DNA from: Microbacterium sp. 3J1
Lineage (GTDB): Bacteria; Actinomycetota; Actinomycetes; Actinomycetales; Microbacteriaceae
NCBI RefSeq assembly: GCF_001049495.1
Contig: NZ_CDWI01000011.1
Span: forward strand, 372,001-436,000
DNA length: 64,000 bases
Direction: 5' to 3'
Position 1 is the stretch's first letter. Every line of letters starts with the position of its first letter. Positions 55,655 through 64,000 of the stretch are shown piece after piece. Below the pieces are notes generated by a model. The model saw nothing but the letters and a program-made list of their open reading frames with translations, was not told where the DNA came from and made no database searches. A program made the translations under genes and the position numbers.

Positions 55655-57061
55655 TCAGCGGCCCTGGCCGCCGCGACCGCCCTGAGAGCGGCCGCCGCCG
55701 CGTCCGCCCTGGCGCGAGCCTGCCTGCGCGCCCTGGCCTGCCTGACCGCCCTGGCCCGCCTGCCCCGACCGAGGACGACGGCTGCGACGCGACGGCGGGT
55801 TGGCTGCGGAGTTCCGCTCGCCACCGGCCGGGCGCTGCTTCGGCGACTGGCGCTGCTGCTGCTGCGGCTGAACCGGTGCAGGGCGCACGTGCGGTGCACG
55901 CTCGGGGACGAGTTCCGTCACGGCTGCGGCGGTGAGGTCCTCCAGCGCGACCGAGATGGCCGCCTTGCGCAGCAGATCCTTGACATCACGGCGCTGCTCG
56001 GGGAGCACGACCGTGACGACCGTTCCCGCTGCGCCGGCACGTGCTGTGCGGCCCGAGCGGTGCAGGTACGCCTTGTGCTCCATGGGAGGGTCGACGTGGA
56101 CGACGAGGTCGACGTTGTCGACGTGCACGCCGCGAGCGGCGACGTCGGTGGCGACGAGGACGCGGACTCCGCCGTCGGCGGGGTCGGACGAGAACGCGCT
56201 CAGGTTGCGCTCGCGGGCGTTCTGCGACAGGTTGCCGTGCAGGTCGACCGCCGGGATGCCGGCAGCCGTGAGCTGCTTCGCGAGCTTCTTGGCCTGGTGC
56301 TTGGTGCGAGTGAAGAGGATGCGGCGCCCCGTGCCGGACGCGAGATCGCGGACCAGCGTGGTCTTGTTGTCGGTCGAGTCGACGACCAGGACCCGGTGCG
56401 TCATCTCGCCGACGGGCACGCTCTCCTCGTCGACCTCATGGCTCACCGCGTTCGAGAGGAAGCGTCGGGCGAGCGTGTCGATGCCGCGGTCCAGGGTCGC
56501 GCTGAACAGCAGGCGCTGGCCACCGGCCGGGGTGGCGGTGAGGATGCGGGTGACGCCGGGGAGGAAGCCGAGGTCGGCCATGTGGTCGGCCTCGTCGAGC
56601 ACGGTGACCTCGACAGCGTCGAGCTGCACGACGCGCTGCTTCATGAGGTCCTCGAGGCGACCGGGGCAGGCGACGACGATGTCGACGCCGCTGCGCATGG
56701 CCTGCTCCTGCGGACGCTGGCTGACACCGCCGAAGACGGTGGCGACACGGAGTCCCTTGGCCTCCGCGAGCGGCGCGATGGTGGCTGCGATCTGCGTTGC
56801 GAGCTCACGGGTCGGCGCGAGCACGAGGCCGCGCGGGTGGTTCGGACGGCTCTTGCGCGATGACGCCGCGAGCCGGGACACGAGGGGGAGGGCGAACGCG
56901 ATCGTCTTGCCGCTGCCGGTGCGGCCGCGACCGAGGAGGTCGCGACCCGCGAGAGAGTCGGGAAGCGTGTCGCGCTGAATCGCGAACGCCTCGGTCTTGC
57001 CGTCCTTCGCGAGGACGGAGGCGAGGTCGGCGGGCACGCCGAGATCGAGGAAGGAAGTCAT
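55655..57061 (-). CDS. DEAD-box RNA helicase with Gly/Gln/Arg tail
   Basis: ATP-dependent RNA helicase of 468 residues. Q-motif KTEAFAIQRDTLPDSLAGRD, motif I GRTGSGKTIAF near residue 51, motif II VLDEADHMADLG near 170, SAT near 202 and motif VI HRSGRTARAG near 327. The C-terminal 100 residues are basic and low complexity (QPQQQQRQSPKQRPAGG, then repeated GQAG and GGRG units), a likely RNA-binding tail. The start 57061 (MTSFLDLGVPA) has GGAG; upstream frame sequence lacks family similarity. Such helicases act in ribosome assembly or cold adaptation. Confidence 0.93.
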   Translation of the reverse strand: MTSFLDLGVPADLASVLAKDGKTEAFAIQRDTLPDSLAGRDLLGRGRTGSGKTIAFALPLVSRLAASSRKSRPNHPRGLVLAPTRELATQIAATIAPLAEAKGLRVATVFGGVSQRPQEQAMRSGVDIVVACPGRLEDLMKQRVVQLDAVEVTVLDEADHMADLGFLPGVTRILTATPAGGQRLLFSATLDRGIDTLARRFLSNAVSHEVDEESVPVGEMTHRVLVVDSTDNKTTLVRDLASGTGRRILFTRTKHQAKKLAKQLTAAGIPAVDLHGNLSQNARERNLSAFSSDPADGGVRVLVATDVAARGVHVDNVDLVVHVDPPMEHKAYLHRSGRTARAGAAGTVVTVVLPEQRRDVKDLLRKAAISVALEDLTAAAVTELVPERAPHVRPAPVQPQQQQRQSPKQRPAGGERNSAANPPSRRSRRPRSGQAGQGGQAGQGAQAGSRQGGRGGGRSQGGRGGQGR

Positions 57062-57285
57062 GAAGTATCTCCGAGAATGCACGCACGAACCAGCGGGCCG
57101 GGTGCGGGGAAAGGTGGGCGACGGCGCGGGATCGCGCATCGTTTCGCCGTTCGAGATGGCCAGAACCAGGCAAGTGGCGCGGGAGCGTGTCGACGACGCA
57201 GACGTCTCGCATCGCGAGGAGCGTCGCTTCGACACTATCACGCGACAGGGGGGAGAAGCCTGGGACCGGTCGCCCCGCGCGTCGC

Positions 57286-58239
57286 TCAGGCGTGCAGCGC
57301 CTCGTTGAGAGTGACGCCCACGCCTGCACGGCGGACGGCCTCGACGGCTCCGGTCAGAGAGTTCCGACGGAAGAGCAGGCCGTTCTGCCCCGAGAGTTCG
57401 GCGCCCTTCACCGTCTTCTTCACGCCCTCGGCGGTCACCGGCCCGTCGACGAGGACGACCTTGGTCCCCGCGGTGACGTAGAGGCCCGCTTCGACGACGC
57501 AGTCATCGCCGAGCGAGATGCCGATGCCCGCGTTCGCGCCGAGAAGAGTGCGTGCACCGATCGACACGCGGTGCGATCCACCGCCCGACAGCGTGCCCAT
57601 GATCGAGGAGCCGCCGCCGATGTCGCTGCCGTCACCGACCACGACGCCCTGCGAAATGCGTCCCTCCACCATCGAGGAGCCGAGCGTGCCGGCGTTGAAG
57701 TTGACGAAACCCTCGTGCATCACTGTCGTGCCGGGCGAGAGGTGTGCGCCGAGACGCACTCGCGAGGCATCGGCGATGCGGACCCCCGACGGCTGCACGT
57801 AGTCGGTCAGTCGCGGGAACTTGTCGAGCCCCTGCACCTGGATCCCCGCCCGCTGCAGCAGCGGGCGGAGGCGGGTCGCGTCGTCGGGGTGCACGGGGCC
57901 GGCGTTCGTCCAGGCGACGTTCGGCAGATGGCCGAAGATGCCGTCGAGGTTCAGCTCGTTCGGTCGCACGACGAGGTGGGACAGCGCATGGAGGCGGAGG
58001 TAGGCGTCGACCGTCGACTCCGGCGCGGCATCGAGATCGATGTGCAGTTGCACGACTTCGACGGTGACGTTGCGGCGCTCGTCGGGTCCCGCGAGGTCGT
58101 CGAGCCTCGCCGAAGCGGTGGCGGCGGCGTCCGCCGACGGTGCGACGGTGGCCACCTCGGGGAACCAGGCGTCCAGCACGGTGCCGTCGCCGGCGATCGT
58201 CGAAAGTCCGGTACCCCACACGGTGCGCGCCTCAGTCAT
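57286..58239 (-). CDS. dapD: Tetrahydrodipicolinate N-succinyltransferase
   Basis: Succinyl-CoA:tetrahydrodipicolinate succinyltransferase with a left-handed beta-helix, 317 residues. The N-terminal domain ([40 protein letters not shown]) matches the actinobacterial type. The hexapeptide region includes [40 protein letters not shown] and [20 protein letters not shown]. The start at 58239 is fixed by the six-base leaderless promoter and family length. It diverges from dapE in a 65-base gap. Confidence 0.95.
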   Translation of the reverse strand: MTEARTVWGTGLSTIAGDGTVLDAWFPEVATVAPSADAAATASARLDDLAGPDERRNVTVEVVQLHIDLDAAPESTVDAYLRLHALSHLVVRPNELNLDGIFGHLPNVAWTNAGPVHPDDATRLRPLLQRAGIQVQGLDKFPRLTDYVQPSGVRIADASRVRLGAHLSPGTTVMHEGFVNFNAGTLGSSMVEGRISQGVVVGDGSDIGGGSSIMGTLSGGGSHRVSIGARTLLGANAGIGISLGDDCVVEAGLYVTAGTKVVLVDGPVTAEGVKKTVKGAELSGQNGLLFRRNSLTGAVEAVRRAGVGVTLNEALHA

Positions 58240-58245
58240 GACTCC

Positions 58246-58251
58246 ACGGTA
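58246..58251 (-). promoter_or_regulatory. -10 hexamer TACCGT of dapD, leaderless spacing
   Basis: TACCGT on the reverse strand, six bases, then ATG 58239. The GGAG in the gap overlaps the predicted transcription start and so cannot be used on this mRNA. Confidence 0.6.
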
Positions 58252-58292
58252 TCGCGCCGCGGGCGCGACTCCTGTCCCCGTGTCACGACAAG

Positions 58293-58298
58293 TACGCT
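58293..58298 (+). promoter_or_regulatory. -10 hexamer TACGCT of dapE, leaderless spacing
   Basis: TACGCT, six bases, then ATG 58305. It lies back to back with the dapD promoter, 41 bases away. Confidence 0.6.
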
Positions 58299-58304
58299 GG
58301 GGGC

Positions 58305-59378
58305 ATGGTGCTCGATCTGACCGCGTCCTCCGTCGACCTGACCCGTGCGATCTGCGACATCCCCAGCGTCTCGGGCGGCGAGCGCGCGCTGGCGGATGCC
58401 ATCGAGCAGGCCATCTCGGCATACGACCACCTCGAGGTGATCCGGCACGGCAACACGATCGTCGCGCGCACCGACCTGGGGCGCGCGCAGCGCGTCGCGA
58501 TCGCGGGGCACATCGACACCGTGCCGATCAATGACAACCTCCCGACCCGTGACATCGAGATCGACGGGGTCCCTCATCTCTGGGGGCGGGGGACGGTCGA
58601 CATGAAGAGCGGCACCGCGGTGCAGCTGAAGCTGGCGGCGGAGCTCACGGAACCCTCCGTCGACATCACCTGGATGTGGTACGACAACGAGGAGGTCGAG
58701 GCGTCGAAGAACGGCCTCGCGCTGCTCGCCGCCGTTCGGCCGGATCTGTTCCAGGCCGACTTCGCCATCCTGGGGGAGCCGTCCAACGGCGAGGTCGAGG
58801 GCGGATGCAACGGCACGATGCGCGCGATCGTGCGCACATCCGGCGTCCGTGCGCACGCGGCGCGTGCGTGGATCGGTGAGAACGCGATCCATCGTGCCGC
58901 CCCGATCCTCGCGCGCCTGGCGGAGTACCGCGCGCGGGAGGTGCCGGTCGAGGGCCTGCTGTACCGCGAGAGCATGAGCGCCGTCCGCATCTCCGGAGGC
59001 GTCGCGGGCAATGTGATCCCCGACGCGTGCGAGGTGGAGGTCAACTACCGGTTCGCCCCGAGCAAGACGGCCGCCGACGCCGAGGCGCACATCCGCAACC
59101 TCCTCGCCGGCTTCGACGTGGAGATCACGGACTCGGCAGAGGGAGCCCGACCCGGCCTCGATGCACCCATCGCCCAGGAGTTCGTCGCCGCCGTCGGCGC
59201 GGAGCCGCGACCGAAGTACGGGTGGACCGATGTGGCCCGCTTCTCGGCTCTCGGCATCCCCGCCGTCAACTACGGTCCCGGCGACCCGCACCTCGCGCAC
59301 CACGACGAAGAGCGCGTACCCCTCGCGCAGATCGACGCCGTCGAGCGCGGACTGCGGGCATGGCTCAGTTCGCGATGA
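58305..59378 (+). CDS. dapE: Succinyl-diaminopimelate desuccinylase
   Basis: Zinc-dependent M20 peptidase-family enzyme, 357 residues, that removes succinate from N-succinyl-diaminopimelate. Metal-binding segments: [13 protein letters not shown] near residue 68, [16 protein letters not shown] near 100, and [13 protein letters not shown] near 130; [17 protein letters not shown] and the C-terminal [15 protein letters not shown] complete the set. The actinobacterial DapE type is shorter than the proteobacterial one, as seen here. Its TGA overlaps the following membrane gene. Confidence 0.93.
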   Translation: MVLDLTASSVDLTRAICDIPSVSGGERALADAIEQAISAYDHLEVIRHGNTIVARTDLGRAQRVAIAGHIDTVPINDNLPTRDIEIDGVPHLWGRGTVDMKSGTAVQLKLAAELTEPSVDITWMWYDNEEVEASKNGLALLAAVRPDLFQADFAILGEPSNGEVEGGCNGTMRAIVRTSGVRAHAARAWIGENAIHRAAPILARLAEYRAREVPVEGLLYRESMSAVRISGGVAGNVIPDACEVEVNYRFAPSKTAADAEAHIRNLLAGFDVEITDSAEGARPGLDAPIAQEFVAAVGAEPRPKYGWTDVARFSALGIPAVNYGPGDPHLAHHDEERVPLAQIDAVERGLRAWLSSR

Positions 59379-60577
59379 CGATGGCGCGCCGGTGGGCGCG
59401 CCTTCCGGTACCGCTCCAGGTCGCTCTGATTTACGCGGTCGCACGTGCCGTGACGACGGTGATGATGGTGGTCGCGGCCCAGCAGTCCACCTCGCTGTCG
59501 CGCTTCGGGGCGGAGCCGGGGCTCGTCGACTTCGTGCTCGGCTGGGACGCCCAGTGGTACTGGCTCGTCGCGGAGGAGGGATATCCAGCCGAGCTGCCGC
59601 TCACGGCATCCGGTGAGGTCGCCGAGAACGCCTGGGCGTTCATGCCGGTCTTCGCATACGCGGCGAAGGTCGTCGGACTCCCGTTCGGCTCGTGGGGAAT
59701 GGGGGCCTTCCTCATCTCCTTCGTCGCCGGGTACGGGGCCTGCCTCGCTCTGCATCGCCTGCTCCGCGATCGGATCGGCCGGAGCGCGGCGATGTGGTCC
59801 GTCGCGTTCTTCGCCTCGGGGCCGCTGGCGGCGATGTTCCAGGTCGGATACGCGGAGTCGCTGTTCCTCCTGATGCTCTTCGTCGCGCTCGACCTCATGG
59901 CGCGGCGGCGGTACGTCTGGCTCTACGCGCTGATTCCGGTCATGGCCTTCACGCGCCCGGGCATCCTCGCCTTCGCGCTGTACATCGGTCTGCACGGAAT
60001 CCTCCGGCTCGTGCGCCGTCACCAGGATCCGCTCGACGGACGAGATGTCGTGCACATCCTCGCGCTCGGTGCTCTGGCGACGGTGTGCGGCTTCGCGTGG
60101 CAGGTCATCGCCGCCGTCGTGACGGGCGATCCGGGCGCGTATCTCGCGACCGAGCTCGCGTGGCGGCGCAACTGGATACTCGGAGGGGTCGAGGGCTTCA
60201 TCCCCTTCGAGGGCTGGATCCAGGCCTCGCAGTTCTGGTTCGGGCAATGGGGGCTCCCTGCCGCGTGGGGGCCGGTGGCACTCGTCATCCTCGTCGTCGG
60301 TGCCGCCGCGGCGCTCCTCTACGCGCCGCAGGTGCGCGCCCTCGGTGTGGACCTCCGGCTCTGGAGCGCGAGCTATCTCATCTATCTGCTCGCCGTCTTC
60401 TTCCCGCAGTCCAGCACCTTCCGGTTGCTGCTTCCGCTGAGTCCGCTCTGGGGCGCGATGGCTGTGCCTCGTTCCCGGCTGTGGCGCGGCGGGGTTCTCA
60501 TCGGCTGCCTCGTCGCCCAATGGGCATGGATCTTCCCGATGTATGCCCTCGGCAACACGTTCTGGCAGGTTCCGTGA
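59375..60577 (+). CDS. Membrane mannosyltransferase-like protein (PIG-V type)
   Basis: Polytopic membrane protein of 400 residues with about nine helices. The first periplasmic loop has VLGWDAQWYWLVAEEGYP near residue 50, the Asp-bearing WDxxWY pattern of polyprenyl-phosphate mannose-dependent C-type glycosyltransferases such as PIG-V relatives. Later AYLATELAWRRNWILGGVEG and FPQSSTFRLLLPLSPLW are also usual for this group. The ATG overlaps the dapE stop (ATGA). A hairpin containing T-rich sequence (60572-60607) follows. Acceptor unknown. Confidence 0.75.
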   Translation: MTMARRWARLPVPLQVALIYAVARAVTTVMMVVAAQQSTSLSRFGAEPGLVDFVLGWDAQWYWLVAEEGYPAELPLTASGEVAENAWAFMPVFAYAAKVVGLPFGSWGMGAFLISFVAGYGACLALHRLLRDRIGRSAAMWSVAFFASGPLAAMFQVGYAESLFLLMLFVALDLMARRRYVWLYALIPVMAFTRPGILAFALYIGLHGILRLVRRHQDPLDGRDVVHILALGALATVCGFAWQVIAAVVTGDPGAYLATELAWRRNWILGGVEGFIPFEGWIQASQFWFGQWGLPAAWGPVALVILVVGAAAALLYAPQVRALGVDLRLWSASYLIYLLAVFFPQSSTFRLLLPLSPLWGAMAVPRSRLWRGGVLIGCLVAQWAWIFPMYALGNTFWQVP

Positions 60578-60674
60578 ATGTTAATGCTTGATGCATTTTT
60601 CTCACGGGCGACATCCAGGTTCGGGTGACTACCGATAAACTGATTTCATACCACCGGAGGAAAAGGAGCCCACG

Positions 60675-60848
60675 ATGGCAGCGATGAAGCCGAGGACCGG
60701 AGACGGACCGATGGAAGCCGTGAAAGAAGGGCGACTCATCATCGTGCGTGTCCCGCTCGAAGGCGGCGGACGCCTGGTCGTCTCGGTCAACGATGCCGAG
60801 GCGAAGGAGCTTCACGACGTGCTGGCAGCCGTCGTGACGCCGGCCTGA
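60675..60848 (+). CDS. DUF3117 small protein
   Basis: A 57-residue protein, MAAMKPRTGDGPMEAVKEG then RLIIVRVPLEGGGRLVVSVN, which is the highly conserved actinobacterial DUF3117 sequence (mycobacterial homologues lie near sigE/tatB). AAAGGAG is spaced six bases from ATG. Function unknown; the near-invariant sequence suggests an RNA- or protein-binding role. An AT-richer upstream segment contains a TAAACT -10 candidate near 60635. A strong terminator follows 21 bases later. Confidence 0.88.
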   Translation: MAAMKPRTGDGPMEAVKEGRLIIVRVPLEGGGRLVVSVNDAEAKELHDVLAAVVTPA

Positions 60849-60868
60849 TCGACCACGGACCCGCGAGC

Positions 60869-60917
60869 GGGTGCGAAAAGGGCGACGGATCATGGATCCG
60901 TCGCCCTTTTCGCACCC
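60869..60917. terminator. Bidirectional terminator, 23-bp perfect stem
   Basis: Arms 60869-60891 and 60895-60917 match perfectly around ATG; the internal AAAAG/CTTTT gives U-rich exits both ways. It serves DUF3117 and the convergent O-methyltransferase. Confidence 0.9.
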
Positions 60918-60923
60918 TGTTCG

Positions 60924-61559
60924 TCAGGAATCGGCGATGCTGATGAGCTGCAGAAGGCCTTCTCCGGAGGTCGACACGGTCGCGAGCACGGCCGGCGACT
61001 CCTGGGTCTCCTGGATGAGCGAACGGAACGCGGAGGTGACCTCGTCGCGCTGAACGGGGTCGGCGACCTTGCCGCCCGCGAGCACACGGGGGACGATGAC
61101 CATCCCGCCGGTGCGGACGAGGCGGAGGCCGTGCTCGACGTACTCGATGACGTTCTCCGGGTCGGCGTCGACGAGCACGATGTCGTACGACGCCTCATTC
61201 ATGCGCGGAAGGACATCTGCCGCACGGCCCGTGATGAAACGGGCCTTGGTGGCCGGGATGCGCGCATCCGCGAAGGCCTGCCGAGCTGCGGCGAGGTGCT
61301 CGGGTTCGTTGTCGATCGATGTGAGCACGGCCTGCGGCGCTCCTCGGAGCAGCCAGAGGCCCGAGACTCCGGCCCCCGTGCCGATCTCGACGATCGACCG
61401 GGCTCCCGTCGCCGCTGCGAGGACGGCGATCTGCGATCCGATCGCCGGGCTGACCGGAGCCGCACCGAGCTCGACGGCGTGGGCGCGGGCCCGTGCGATC
61501 GCTGCAGGCTCGACGATGGACTCGCGGATGAAACGTGCGTTCGCATCGTTCTCGCTCAT
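60924..61559 (-). CDS. O-methyltransferase family protein
   Basis: SAM-dependent methyltransferase of the caffeoyl-CoA type, 211 residues. Motif I is SIVEIGTGAGVSGLWLL near residue 55, then LTSIDNEPEHLAAARQAF, and the acidic SYDIVLVDADPENVIEYVE near 125. Its homologue in mycobacteria lies next to sigE. CAGGAG is upstream of the ATG. In this window no sigma factor, anti-sigma factor or HtrA gene separates it from tatB, unlike the mycobacterial order as I remember it. The substrate is unknown. Confidence 0.85.
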   Translation of the reverse strand: MSENDANARFIRESIVEPAAIARARAHAVELGAAPVSPAIGSQIAVLAAATGARSIVEIGTGAGVSGLWLLRGAPQAVLTSIDNEPEHLAAARQAFADARIPATKARFITGRAADVLPRMNEASYDIVLVDADPENVIEYVEHGLRLVRTGGMVIVPRVLAGGKVADPVQRDEVTSAFRSLIQETQESPAVLATVSTSGEGLLQLISIADS

Positions 61560-61637
61560 TGCCCTGGATCTCCTGCCTGAGGTGTGTGTTCCTTCAGGGT
61601 ATGCGCTCGGCGCGCGGCCACGCGGCAGGCGCGGCGG

Positions 61638-61643
61638 TAGCCT
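61638..61643 (+). promoter_or_regulatory. -10 hexamer TAGCCT of tatB, leaderless spacing
   Basis: TAGCCT, six bases, then ATG 61650. Confidence 0.6.
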
Positions 61644-61649
61644 GTAGAC

Positions 61650-62048
61650 ATGGAACTCGGGATCTCATTCGAGAAGATTCTGCTGATCGGTCTGATCGCG
61701 GTCCTCCTCGTCGGACCCGAGCGGCTGCCGCGCTATGCAGAGAGCGTCGCCAAGCTCGCTCGACGCGCCGGCGAGTTCCTGCGCGACACCAAGACGCGCG
61801 TCAGGGACGAGATGGGTCCGGACATCGACGACGTCGACTGGCGCAAGCTCGATCCCCGACAGTACGACCCGCGGCGCATCATCCGCGACGCGTTGTTCGA
61901 GGATGACAGCCCTCAGCCGCAGGTCAAGGCGGCGACCGTCATGGCCGAGCCGACCCTGAGCACGTCGTCCGTCCCGCCGCGCATCCCGCGGACGCGTCCG
62001 GAGTTCTCCCACGCCAGCCCGCCGCCGTTCGACGCCGAGGCGACCTGA
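61650..62048 (+). CDS. tatB: Sec-independent translocase TatB
   Basis: Single-pass component of the twin-arginine export system, 132 residues. The N-terminal helix FEKILLIGLIAVLLVGPERL, with the Gly-Pro hinge, is followed by an amphipathic helix (RYAESVAKLARRAGEFLRDT) and a disordered Pro/Ser tail. The GPERLP hinge distinguishes TatB/TatA from other small membrane proteins; the long acidic region after it (DEMGPDIDDVDWRKLDP) fits TatB. tatA and tatC are elsewhere. Leaderless start. It is convergent with the YcxB-like gene. Confidence 0.9.
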   Translation: MELGISFEKILLIGLIAVLLVGPERLPRYAESVAKLARRAGEFLRDTKTRVRDEMGPDIDDVDWRKLDPRQYDPRRIIRDALFEDDSPQPQVKAATVMAEPTLSTSSVPPRIPRTRPEFSHASPPPFDAEAT

Positions 62049-62067
62049 CCTCAGGCGCGCGCGTCCC

Positions 62068-62541
62068 TCATCCGACGCGGTCCCGGACCTGGGCGATATC
62101 GGAATCCGAGAGCAGCGCTCGCGGGATCGCCGTGATCACGGCCGCCCCTCTCACCGTGAAGAGCACGGCGTGCCTGCCCGCACGAACACTCTGGAACGTG
62201 CTGTAGGAGATGTCCGAGGTGCGACTGCCGGCTCCGACGTGCAGCGCCTCCGCTCCGACCCGCGCCCACACGATCGTGCCCGGTGGCATCGCGACGCGGA
62301 CCGCTCGGCGGGCTTTGGAGACGGTCATGACCACAGCGAAGGCCATCAGGCCGAGGCTCGCGACCGGCAGGAACGCGCGGGTGCCTTCGCCGCTGCCTGC
62401 GGAGGTCACGCCGAGGGTGCTGACGACGAGCGCGGCGGCAAGGATGATCCACATGACGATCGCTCGGGGCCGGGTGAGCGAGAAGATCGCGGCGTCGCGT
62501 GCCATGCGGCGCAGCAGCGCCTCGTCGATCGTGACGGTCAT
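62068..62541 (-). CDS. YcxB-like membrane protein
   Basis: A 157-residue protein with two helices (about 27-46 and 58-76) and a C-terminal beta-rich domain: MPPGTIVWARVGAEALHVGA, then ISYSTFQSVRAGRHAVLFTV and ITAIPRALLSDSDIAQVRDR. This two-helix plus PH-like layout resembles YcxB-like proteins. Function unknown. It starts seven bases after the mrp stop, so it is probably the last gene of a DUF1003-mrp-ycxB-like transcript. Confidence 0.7.
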   Translation of the reverse strand: MTVTIDEALLRRMARDAAIFSLTRPRAIVMWIILAAALVVSTLGVTSAGSGEGTRAFLPVASLGLMAFAVVMTVSKARRAVRVAMPPGTIVWARVGAEALHVGAGSRTSDISYSTFQSVRAGRHAVLFTVRGAAVITAIPRALLSDSDIAQVRDRVG

Positions 62542-62548
62542 CGTGCGC

Positions 62549-63673
62549 CTATCCGAGCGTCAGGGGCAGGGAGCGTCCGGCGAGGCCACGCCCGTGTGCT
62601 GCGAGCGTGCGGGCCAGAGCTCGGATCGCCTCTGCGGCGGCATCCGTCCGGTCGGTGAGGACGATCGGGGTCCCGGCGTCGCCGCCGACGCGCAGCGCGG
62701 GACTGAGCGGGATGCTGGCGAGCAGCGGCACGGCCCCGGTCTCGGATTCGGACAGGGCGTCGGCGACGGCCGCGCCGCCGCCCGTGCCGAACAGATCCAT
62801 GACGGTTCCGTCCGGCAGGGTGAAAGGTCCCATGTTCTCGACGACCCCGATCACCCGCTGACCGGTCTGCCGTGCCACGAGTCCGCTGCGGATGGCGACC
62901 TCGGAGGCCGCAGCCTGCGGGGTGGTCACCACGAGCACCTCGGCATGGGGGAGCAGCTGCCCGATCGAGATCGCGATATCGCCGGTGCCCGGAGGCATGT
63001 CGATGAGCAGGATGTCGAGGTCGCCGAAGTACACGTCGGTCAGGAACTGCTGCACCGTGCGGTGGAGCATCGGTCCGCGCCAGGCGACGACGGCCTCGCC
63101 GTCGCGGAGGAACATGCCGATCGAGATGGTCTTGACGCCGTGGGCGACCGGCGGGAGCATCAGGTCGTCGATGCGCGTGGGCTGGGTGCCGGCGGGGATG
63201 CCGAGCAGTCCGGGGATGGAGAATCCGTGGACATCGGCGTCGACCAGGCCGACCGCGAGACCCTGAGCGGCGAGTGCCGCCGCGAGGTTGGCCGTCACGG
63301 TGGACTTGCCCACGCCCCCCTTGCCGCTGGAGACGAGGATGACCCGGGTGAGGGAGTCCGGCCCGAAGGGCATCTGCCGGGGTGCTCGACCGTCGCGCAG
63401 CTTCTCGGTCAGCGCTTTGCGCTCGGAGGGCGTCATGACGCCGACATCCACGACGACATCCGTCACACCGGGCACGGATGCCGCGGCCGCGCGGACGTCG
63501 GACTCGATCTTCGTGGCCGCGGGGCATCCGACGATCGTGAGCACGATGCCGACCGTGGCCCTGCCCGCGTCCACGGCGATGTCGCGGACCATGTCCAGAT
63601 CGCCGATCGGTCGACGCAGCTCGGGGTCTGCGACGGCGGCCACGGCGGCCCGAACGGCGTCGGCAGGGTTCAC
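62549..63673 (-). CDS. mrp: Mrp/ApbC-type P-loop ATPase, CxxC absent
   Basis: Iron-sulfur carrier-family ATPase of 374 residues. The N-terminal MIP18-like domain contains VLTIVGCPAATKIESDV, and the deviant Walker A is VSSGKGGVGKSTVTANLAAA near residue 115; LIDMPPGTGDIAISIGQLLP is the other signature. Mrp proteins usually have a CPxC after the ENM motif to bind a bridging cluster, but here VVENMGPFTLPDGT has no cysteine. The GTG start overlaps the DUF1003 stop (GTGA). Confidence 0.9.
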   Translation of the reverse strand: MNPADAVRAAVAAVADPELRRPIGDLDMVRDIAVDAGRATVGIVLTIVGCPAATKIESDVRAAAASVPGVTDVVVDVGVMTPSERKALTEKLRDGRAPRQMPFGPDSLTRVILVSSGKGGVGKSTVTANLAAALAAQGLAVGLVDADVHGFSIPGLLGIPAGTQPTRIDDLMLPPVAHGVKTISIGMFLRDGEAVVAWRGPMLHRTVQQFLTDVYFGDLDILLIDMPPGTGDIAISIGQLLPHAEVLVVTTPQAAASEVAIRSGLVARQTGQRVIGVVENMGPFTLPDGTVMDLFGTGGGAAVADALSESETGAVPLLASIPLSPALRVGGDAGTPIVLTDRTDAAAEAIRALARTLAAHGRGLAGRSLPLTLG

Positions 63674-64000
63674 GATGCCGTTCGGCTGTCCGGGCGCACG
63701 GCATCCGGCTCGTCGTCGTGGTCGTCGAGCTCCGCCAGAAGCGCCTTGAGCTCCTGCCGCAGCACGTCGCGCGTCACGATCTGGGAGTTGCGCTCCTCGA
63801 GCGACATCCGCAGAGCGACGATCTCACGGGCGAGGTACTCCGTGTCGGCGAGGTTGCGCTCGGCCCGCTGCCTGTCCTGCTCGATCTGCACACGGTCGCG
63901 GTCGTCCTGCCGGTTCTGCGCGAGCAGGATCAGCGGAGCGGCATACGACGCCTGCAGCGACAGCATCAGGGTGAGCGCCGTGAAGCCGAGGGCCGCGTCG
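63670..64000 (-). CDS. DUF1003 protein, 5' end outside window
   Basis: C-terminal part of a DUF1003 membrane protein; the frame is open to the edge, with DAALGFTALTLMLSLQASYA as the second membrane helix, then APLILLAQNRQDDRDRVQIE, the family's basic motif. A coiled-coil LAREIVALRMSLEERNSQIV follows and the tail is acidic (DDHDDEPDAV). The ATG at 63966 is internal and not the start. It is translationally coupled to mrp. Function unknown. Confidence 0.8.
   Translation of the reverse strand, partial: DAALGFTALTLMLSLQASYAAPLILLAQNRQDDRDRVQIEQDRQRAERNLADTEYLAREIVALRMSLEERNSQIVTRDVLRQELKALLAELDDHDDEPDAVRPDSRTAS

Overview
The window is a GC-rich actinobacterial chromosome segment, most likely from Microbacterium or a close relative in Microbacteriaceae. 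This is inferred from codon use, proteins resembling Microbacteriaceae families (DUF6264-like, DUF6328), and a dap/DUF3117/O-methyltransferase/tatB/mrp gene order resembling mycobacteria. I see no rRNA, tRNA, insertion sequence, prophage or CRISPR array. It reads as core chromosome with some accessory loci.

Layout. 1-8.4 kb: IclR regulator, a candidate three-hairpin small RNA with UCCCCA loops, fructose-bisphosphate aldolase facing fructose-1,6-bisphosphatase II, rmuC with a DnaQ-like exonuclease, a methyltransferase and ychF. 8.4-16.1 kb: small accessory proteins, including a hydrolase-fold protein without its serine nucleophile, an ABC-F protein, a LysR-type HTH with no effector domain, a cysteine-free HesB/IscA-like protein, a GNAT enzyme with a duplicated start region, Dps, and a 49-residue Cys protein. 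16.2-27.4 kb: a drug MFS pump, a multidrug ABC exporter, and the NAD de novo operon nrtR-nadA-nadB-nadC-nifS followed by a glycosyltransferase and an SDR enzyme. 27.5-43.2 kb: two family-5 (peptide/oligosaccharide) ABC importers flank a tandem glycine riboswitch and gcvTHP. 43.2-52.6 kb: PH-domain and CPBP proteins, typA, a lytic transglycosylase-like protein, glutaminase, an MFS pump, and an XRE-cupin regulator divergent from azlCD. 52.6-64 kb: fdxA-dapC, gltA, a DEAD-box helicase, divergent dapD/dapE, a membrane mannosyltransferase-like protein, DUF3117, an O-methyltransferase, tatB, mrp and a DUF1003 protein.

Functional links. The aldolase/bisphosphatase pair serves the reversible part of glycolysis. 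NrtR has lost Nudix catalytic glutamates and probably represses the NAD operon, whose NifS-like enzyme would supply sulfur for the NadA iron-sulfur cluster. Glycine from imported peptides could induce its own cleavage through the riboswitch. dapC, dapD and dapE are three steps of the succinylase route to diaminopimelate.

A recurring signal is a TANNNT hexamer placed exactly six bases before the start codon of at least twelve genes on both strands. This is the signature of leaderless transcripts, and it supports several start choices and the 49-residue gene.
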